From Cypionkella sp. (GTDB lineage Bacteria; Pseudomonadota; Alphaproteobacteria; Rhodobacterales; Rhodobacteraceae), in assembly GCA_018063485.1 (NCBI GenBank), contig JAGPBG010000095.1, forward strand, positions 1 to 7,746: a stretch of DNA of 7,746 nt, written 5' to 3'. The notes beneath the pieces were generated by a model. It saw only the letters and a program-made list of their open reading frames with translations. It searched no databases and was not told the origin of the DNA. The position numbers and the translations under genes are program-made. Position 1 is the stretch's first letter. Each line of letters opens with the position of its first letter. This document shows positions 4,762 through 7,746 of this stretch, piece after piece.

Positions 4762-5922
4762 TCAGGTAGCTCGGCGTGCCCGCATGGCGGCGGCGAAGCG
4801 CTCGAACAGGTAATAGCTGTCTTGCGGGCCGGGGCTGGCCTCGGGGTGGTATTGCACCGAGAAAACCGGCTTGCCATCCACCGCGATGCCGCAGTTCGAG
4901 CCATCGAACAGCGAGACATGGGTTTGCGAAACACCCTTGGGCAGGGTTTGGCTATCCACCGTAAAGCCGTGATTCATCGAGGTAATCTCGACCTTGCCGG
5001 TGGTGAGATCCTTGACCGGATGATTGGCACCGTGGTGGCCGTGGTTCATCTTGACGGTCTTGGCGCCCAAGGCCAGCGCCAGCATCTGATGCCCAAGGCA
5101 AATGCCGAAAACCGGCAGATCGGCTGCAAGCACCGCTTTGATCATCGGCACGGCATAGGTGCCCGTGGCCGCGGGATCGCCGGGGCCGTTCGACAAAAAC
5201 ACGCCTTCGGGGTTGAGCGCCAGCACATCGGCGGCACTGGCGGTGGCGGGAAGAACGGTGACATCACAACCCGCCGAGGCGAGGCAGCGCAGGATATTGC
5301 GTTTCGCGCCATAGTCGATGGCAACCACTTTCATGCCGGGGGTGCTGCGGCGGCTATAGCCCTCGGGCCAGGCCCAACGCATCTCATCCCAGGTATAGGA
5401 TTGCGTGCACGAGACATCCTTGGCCAGATCAAGACCTTCGAGCCCAGACCATGCCCGCGCCTTGGCGATCAGTTTTTCAATATCGAACCTGCCATCGGGA
5501 TCATGGGCAAGGGCGACATGCGGCGCGCCTTGTTGGCGAATCGCGCGGGTCAGGCGGCGGGTGTCGATGCCACCGATCCCGATGCGGCCCTTGGCGGTGA
5601 GCCAGCTTTGCAGATCACCGGTGGCCCGCCAGTTTGAAGGCTCGGTCGGATCCCATTTCACCACCATTCCGGCGGCGACGGGATCGCTGGTTTCGTCATC
5701 CTCGGCGGTGACGCCGGTGTTGCCGATATGGGGGAAGGTAAAGGTCACAACCTGACCCGCATAGGAGGGGTCAGTCATGATTTCCTGATAGCCGGTCATC
5801 GCGGTGTTGAACACCAGTTCGGCCACCGTCTCGCCTGTGGCCCCAAATCCGTGGCCGTAGAACAGGGTTCCATCGGCCAGGGCGAGGCAGGCAGTGGGGC
5901 GGGGATCATTGGAGGTGGGCAT
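4762..5922 (-). CDS. carA: Carbamoyl-phosphate synthase, small (glutaminase) subunit
   Basis: Class I glutamine amidotransferase subunit of carbamoyl-phosphate synthase. It hydrolyses glutamine and channels ammonia to CarB, which makes carbamoyl phosphate for arginine and pyrimidine synthesis in the cytoplasm. The 386 residues match the E. coli length (382). The CarA-specific N-terminal domain covers about 10-150 with landmarks ELVFNTAMTGYQEI (35-48) and PHIGNTG (64-70). The glutaminase domain (about 197-380) contains SNGPGDP (254-260), the nucleophile Cys275 in GICLGHQ, and the catalytic pair His359/Glu361 in QYHPE. These are offset by six from E. coli Cys269, His353 and Glu355. The ATG at 5920-5922 is fixed by AAGGAG (5930-5935) seven bases upstream; an ORF extension of eleven codons runs into the promoter. 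carB is not in the window, so the two subunits are not in one adjacent operon here. Confidence 0.98.
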   Translation of the reverse strand: MPTSNDPRPTACLALADGTLFYGHGFGATGETVAELVFNTAMTGYQEIMTDPSYAGQVVTFTFPHIGNTGVTAEDDETSDPVAAGMVVKWDPTEPSNWRATGDLQSWLTAKGRIGIGGIDTRRLTRAIRQQGAPHVALAHDPDGRFDIEKLIAKARAWSGLEGLDLAKDVSCTQSYTWDEMRWAWPEGYSRRSTPGMKVVAIDYGAKRNILRCLASAGCDVTVLPATASAADVLALNPEGVFLSNGPGDPAATGTYAVPMIKAVLAADLPVFGICLGHQMLALALGAKTVKMNHGHHGANHPVKDLTTGKVEITSMNHGFTVDSQTLPKGVSQTHVSLFDGSNCGIAVDGKPVFSVQYHPEASPGPQDSYYLFERFAAAMRARRAT

Positions 5923-5951
5923 TGTGCTACTCCTTTGGCAAAATCTGGCGG

Positions 5952-5980
5952 ACACTAGAGGCGTGGGTCTGCCGGGTCAA
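5952..5980 (-). promoter_or_regulatory. Predicted sigma-70-like promoter of carA
   Basis: On the minus strand TTGACC (5975-5980) and TAGTGT (5952-5957) are separated by 17 bases, the best promoter match in the window. Transcription would begin near 5945, giving a leader of about 23 bases with an AAGGAG ribosome site. The leader is too short for an attenuator or riboswitch. Confidence 0.65.
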
Positions 5981-6038
5981 GGGTTTGCAGGAAATGGTTT
6001 TCCATTCATTATCAATAGCTTGCTGATTCATGGCCCAG

Positions 6039-6067
6039 TTGCGCGGATTGGGGGCGGGGTGTAAGGT
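6039..6067 (+). promoter_or_regulatory. Possible promoter of the GatB/YqeY-domain gene
   Basis: TTGCGC (6039-6044) and TAAGGT (6062-6067) are spaced by 17 bases and would start transcription near 6074, a few bases before the AAGGAG ribosome site (6079-6084). The hexamers match the consensus only moderately. The remaining divergent gap towards carA (5981-6038) shows an AATGG-TTTT-CCATT inverted repeat near 5992-6005 but no recognised operator. Confidence 0.4.
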
Positions 6068-6091
6068 GGCGCAAATTCAAGGAGACGACAG

Positions 6092-6544
6092 ATGGAATTG
6101 CGCGAGCGACTGCAAGCGGAGGTAAAAGAGGCGATGAAGGCCAAGGCTGCGGCGCGGCTTTCGACCCTGCGGATGATGGGGGCGGCAATCAAGGATCGAG
6201 AGATTGCGGCGCGTGGTGACGGGGCCGAAGTGGGCGAGGCCGATATTCTGGCGCTTTTGGGCAAGATGGTGAAACAGCGCCAGGAATCAGCCAGGGCCTA
6301 TGCCGAGGGTGGGCGGCCAGAGTTGGAGGCCAAGGAACTGGCCGAGATTGCGGTGATCACCGGATTCTTGCCGCAGCAGTTGACGGGCGCAGAAGTGGAG
6401 GCTGCGATTGCCGCGGCTGTGGCGGAAACCGGGGCAAGCAGCATCAAGGACATGGGCCGGGTGATGGGCGCGCTGAAGGCGAAATACACCGGGCAGATGG
6501 ATTTTGGCGCGGCGGGGGCGCTGATCAAGACCCGGTTGGGGTAG
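6092..6544 (+). CDS. GatB/YqeY-domain protein
   Basis: Small cytoplasmic helical protein of 150 residues, full length for the YqeY family. It shares its fold with the tail of GatB, the subunit of Glu-tRNA(Gln)/Asp-tRNA(Asn) amidotransferase that contacts tRNA. A role in tRNA-dependent amidation is therefore suggested by homology, but the free-standing protein has no established function. Seen: the N-terminal basic helix with TLRMMGAAIKDREI (25-38), the second helix LLGKMVKQRQESARAY (55-70), the acidic stretch KELAEIAVITGFLPQQL (81-97), and the C-terminal subdomain SIKDMGRVMGALKAKY (117-132). AAGGAG at 6079-6084 lies seven bases before the ATG. It is divergent from carA, a neighbourhood I recall as common in alphaproteobacteria, and its stop codon lies three bases from that of the convergent DUF2244 gene. 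Confidence 0.95.
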   Translation: MELRERLQAEVKEAMKAKAAARLSTLRMMGAAIKDREIAARGDGAEVGEADILALLGKMVKQRQESARAYAEGGRPELEAKELAEIAVITGFLPQQLTGAEVEAAIAAAVAETGASSIKDMGRVMGALKAKYTGQMDFGAAGALIKTRLG

Positions 6545-6547
6545 CTG

Positions 6548-7036
6548 TCAGGTTTTCGCCTTGGCCAAAGCGCGGTTGAGATCGGCGTAGAGGCCAACGC
6601 GCTCTCCTTCGGACAGAAAGGCACCGATTTCCACCTCGCGGCCTTGGCCTTTCATCGTCAGATAGTTCGGCACCGGGCCTGAGCCGGGGTGCAGGGTGAG
6701 GCGCACCCAATAGGGATTTTCCTGCCAGTCTTGCACCTGACCGCGCGGTCCGGTGCGGGTGAGGTGCATATCGGAGGCCGTGACAGTCAGGTCTTCCAAG
6801 ATCTGACCATCGGCATAGCTGCGTTTCAGGGCAAGCCACACCCCCACGACTGCCAGCACCAAAAACGGCAACAGCCCCCACAGCACCGGCGAGCCGATGA
6901 CCGCCAGCAAAGGCAGCGCGATCATCAGAGAGGTTCCCCCGATGAACCACACAAACCCGGTTTTCGGCAGCGAGCGATGCGGCCAAAGCTGAAGGTGGGT
7001 TTCCGGCTCGGGGGCGGGGAGGAAATGATAGGGCAT
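6548..7036 (-). CDS. DUF2244 integral membrane protein, neighbour of cytochrome oxidase
   Basis: A 162-residue protein recognised as DUF2244. The N-terminus has the family signature LWPHRSL (17-23) followed by two closely spaced membrane segments at about 27-48 and 52-70. Then comes a soluble, probably cytoplasmic beta-rich domain with DWQENPYWVRL (103-113) and a basic/acidic tail. Its function is unknown; the gene is frequently found next to ctaD in Rhodobacterales, suggesting a role connected with the aa3 oxidase, though this is only context. The ATG at 7034-7036 is chosen because MPYHFLP resembles the usual family start; a TTG nine codons upstream is possible. Neither has a visible Shine-Dalgarno sequence. 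An intrinsic terminator separates it from ctaD, so it needs its own promoter or readthrough. A weak candidate is TTGCCT (7094-7099) with TACTCC 16 bases on. Confidence 0.9.
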   Translation of the reverse strand: MPYHFLPAPEPETHLQLWPHRSLPKTGFVWFIGGTSLMIALPLLAVIGSPVLWGLLPFLVLAVVGVWLALKRSYADGQILEDLTVTASDMHLTRTGPRGQVQDWQENPYWVRLTLHPGSGPVPNYLTMKGQGREVEIGAFLSEGERVGLYADLNRALAKAKT

Positions 7037-7101
7037 GGGTGTTCGCAATTTGGCGAAGGGCAAGGGGGGTGGAGTATCCCTGCTCTGCGGTGAGGCAAGG
7101 C

Positions 7102-7131
7102 AAAAGGCCCCGGGTTTCCCCAGGGCCTTTT
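7102..7131 (-). terminator. Intrinsic terminator after ctaD
   Basis: AAAAGGCCC (7102-7110) pairs perfectly over nine bases with GGGCCTTTT (7123-7131); the loop holds a further GGG/CCC that can pair. It starts 14 bases after the ctaD stop codon. The A/T ends of the stem supply the U-tract in either direction. It is the strongest hairpin in the window and probably ends most ctaD transcripts before the DUF2244 gene. Confidence 0.85.
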
Positions 7132-7144
7132 GGTAATTTGCGCC

Positions 7145-7746
7145 TTAGTGGCCGCGGGCGTGGTCCCAATCGCTCTGCTTGGGCAGCGTTTCGAACGTAT
7201 GCTCGGGAGGCGGGCAGGACAGCGTCCATTCCAGCGTGTCGGCGTATTCGTTCCAGTAGTTGTTCACGGTGATCTTCTTGCCGTAGCGCAAAGTGTAGAA
7301 CAACACGCCAAGGAAGAAGATGAAGGAGGCAAAGGACAGGAATGCCCCCATCGACGAGACCCAGTTCCAATAGGCAAAGGCCTCGGGATAGTCGATGTAA
7401 CGGCGCGGCATGCCCTGACGGCCCAGGAAGTGCTGGGGGAAGAAGGTCAGGTTCGCGCCGATGAACATCGCCCAGAAGTGCAGCTTGCCCGCCCATTCCG
7501 GGTACTGCCGTCCCGACATCTTGCCAAGCCAGAAGTAGATGCCGGCAAAGATGCCGAACAGGGCACCAAGGCTCATCACATAGTGGAAATGCGCGATCAC
7601 ATAATAGGTGTCGTGATAAACGCGGTCCACCGGGGCCTGCGCCAGCACGATGCCGGTCACGCCGCCGACGGTGAACAGGAACAGAAAGCCAAAGGCCCAC
7701 AGCATCGGCGTCTTGAACTCGATCGAGCCGCCCCACATGGTTGCAA
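7145..7746 (-). CDS. ctaD: Cytochrome c oxidase subunit I, aa3 type, 5' part beyond window edge
   Basis: Catalytic subunit of the aa3-type terminal oxidase (complex IV), which reduces O2 to water with electrons from cytochrome c and pumps protons across the inner membrane. About 199 C-terminal residues of an expected 550 or so are visible; the frame continues off the right edge, so the ATG at 7738 is an internal Met. Seen: [17 protein letters not shown], the segment [20 protein letters not shown], and [13 protein letters not shown] near the end of helix XI. In AHFHY the first His (codon 7589-7591) is the heme a3 ligand and the second a heme a ligand, equivalent to His411 and His413 of Paracoccus. 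At least four hydrophobic helices are visible. The tail ENTF-like region ends in His and a TAA at 7145-7147, followed by an intrinsic terminator. The Cu-B ligands lie outside the window. Confidence 0.98.
   Translation of the reverse strand, partial: ATMWGGSIEFKTPMLWAFGFLFLFTVGGVTGIVLAQAPVDRVYHDTYYVIAHFHYVMSLGALFGIFAGIYFWLGKMSGRQYPEWAGKLHFWAMFIGANLTFFPQHFLGRQGMPRRYIDYPEAFAYWNWVSSMGAFLSFASFIFFLGVLFYTLRYGKKITVNNYWNEYADTLEWTLSCPPPEHTFETLPKQSDWDHARGH

Noticed and set aside
4759..5637. A 292-codon plus-strand open frame opposite carA.
   Set aside because: It lies antisense to the fully conserved carA sequence and shows no family features.
5985..6010. AT-rich stretch with an AATGG-TTTT-CCATT inverted repeat between carA and the GatB/YqeY gene, considered as an operator or terminator.
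   Set aside because: The stem is only five bases with no T-tract, and it lies upstream of both promoters; no known consensus fits.
6525..7736. A 403-codon open frame on the minus strand covering ctaD and the DUF2244 gene.
   Set aside because: It is in a different frame from two recognisable conserved proteins, runs through the intrinsic terminator, and its translation is Arg/Pro/Gly-rich without any domain.
1..7746. A defence island, mobile element, CRISPR array or other new multi-gene system.
   Set aside because: No transposase, integrase, direct repeat array, tRNA attachment site or defence domain is visible; the genes are core metabolism with vertical-looking composition.

Overview
The window looks like ordinary chromosomal DNA from an alphaproteobacterium, most probably of the order Rhodobacterales. 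The base composition is GC-rich, the proteins read like Rhodobacteraceae families, promoters have TTGACC/TAGTGT-type hexamers, and there are perfect matches to the FnrL/FNR and CtrA binding consensus sequences. I see no mobile element, CRISPR array, rRNA or tRNA. Genes are packed tightly and no gene-free stretch exceeds about 170 bases.

Layout. On the minus strand, reading from right to left: the 3' part of ctaD (aa3-type cytochrome c oxidase subunit I, cut by the right edge), an intrinsic terminator, then a DUF2244 membrane protein. On the plus strand, facing the DUF2244 gene, is a GatB/YqeY-domain gene. It is divergent from carA (minus, carbamoyl-phosphate synthase glutaminase subunit), and both have recognisable sigma-70-like promoters in the 169-base gap. 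Behind carA on the minus strand lies a 620-residue membrane glycosyltransferase with an N-terminal MshEN-like domain. Its end shares a TTAA with the stop codon of a convergent plus-strand GntR/FCD regulator. The regulator is divergent from a minus-strand HAD-family pyrimidine 5'-nucleotidase. This is followed on the minus strand by a 75-residue two-helix membrane protein under a perfect FNR box, and then by a UbiH/UbiF-type flavin hydroxylase cut by the left edge.

How it fits together. Most genes are core metabolism: ubiquinone biosynthesis, terminal oxidase, carbamoyl phosphate synthesis and nucleotide turnover. Two regulatory observations stand out. First, the glycosyltransferase has three GGTTAA half-sites at an exact 11-base period upstream, forming two overlapping TTAA-N7-TTAA CtrA sites. 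It also carries two 24-residue repeats separated by 5 residues, the geometry of the c-di-GMP-binding MshEN domain. Together they suggest a polysaccharide synthase controlled by the cell cycle/motility regulator CtrA at transcription and possibly by c-di-GMP at the protein level. Second, the small membrane protein of unknown function lies directly behind a perfect 14-base FNR palindrome whose position fits repression better than classical activation. All functions are inferred from reading the sequence; no database search was run.
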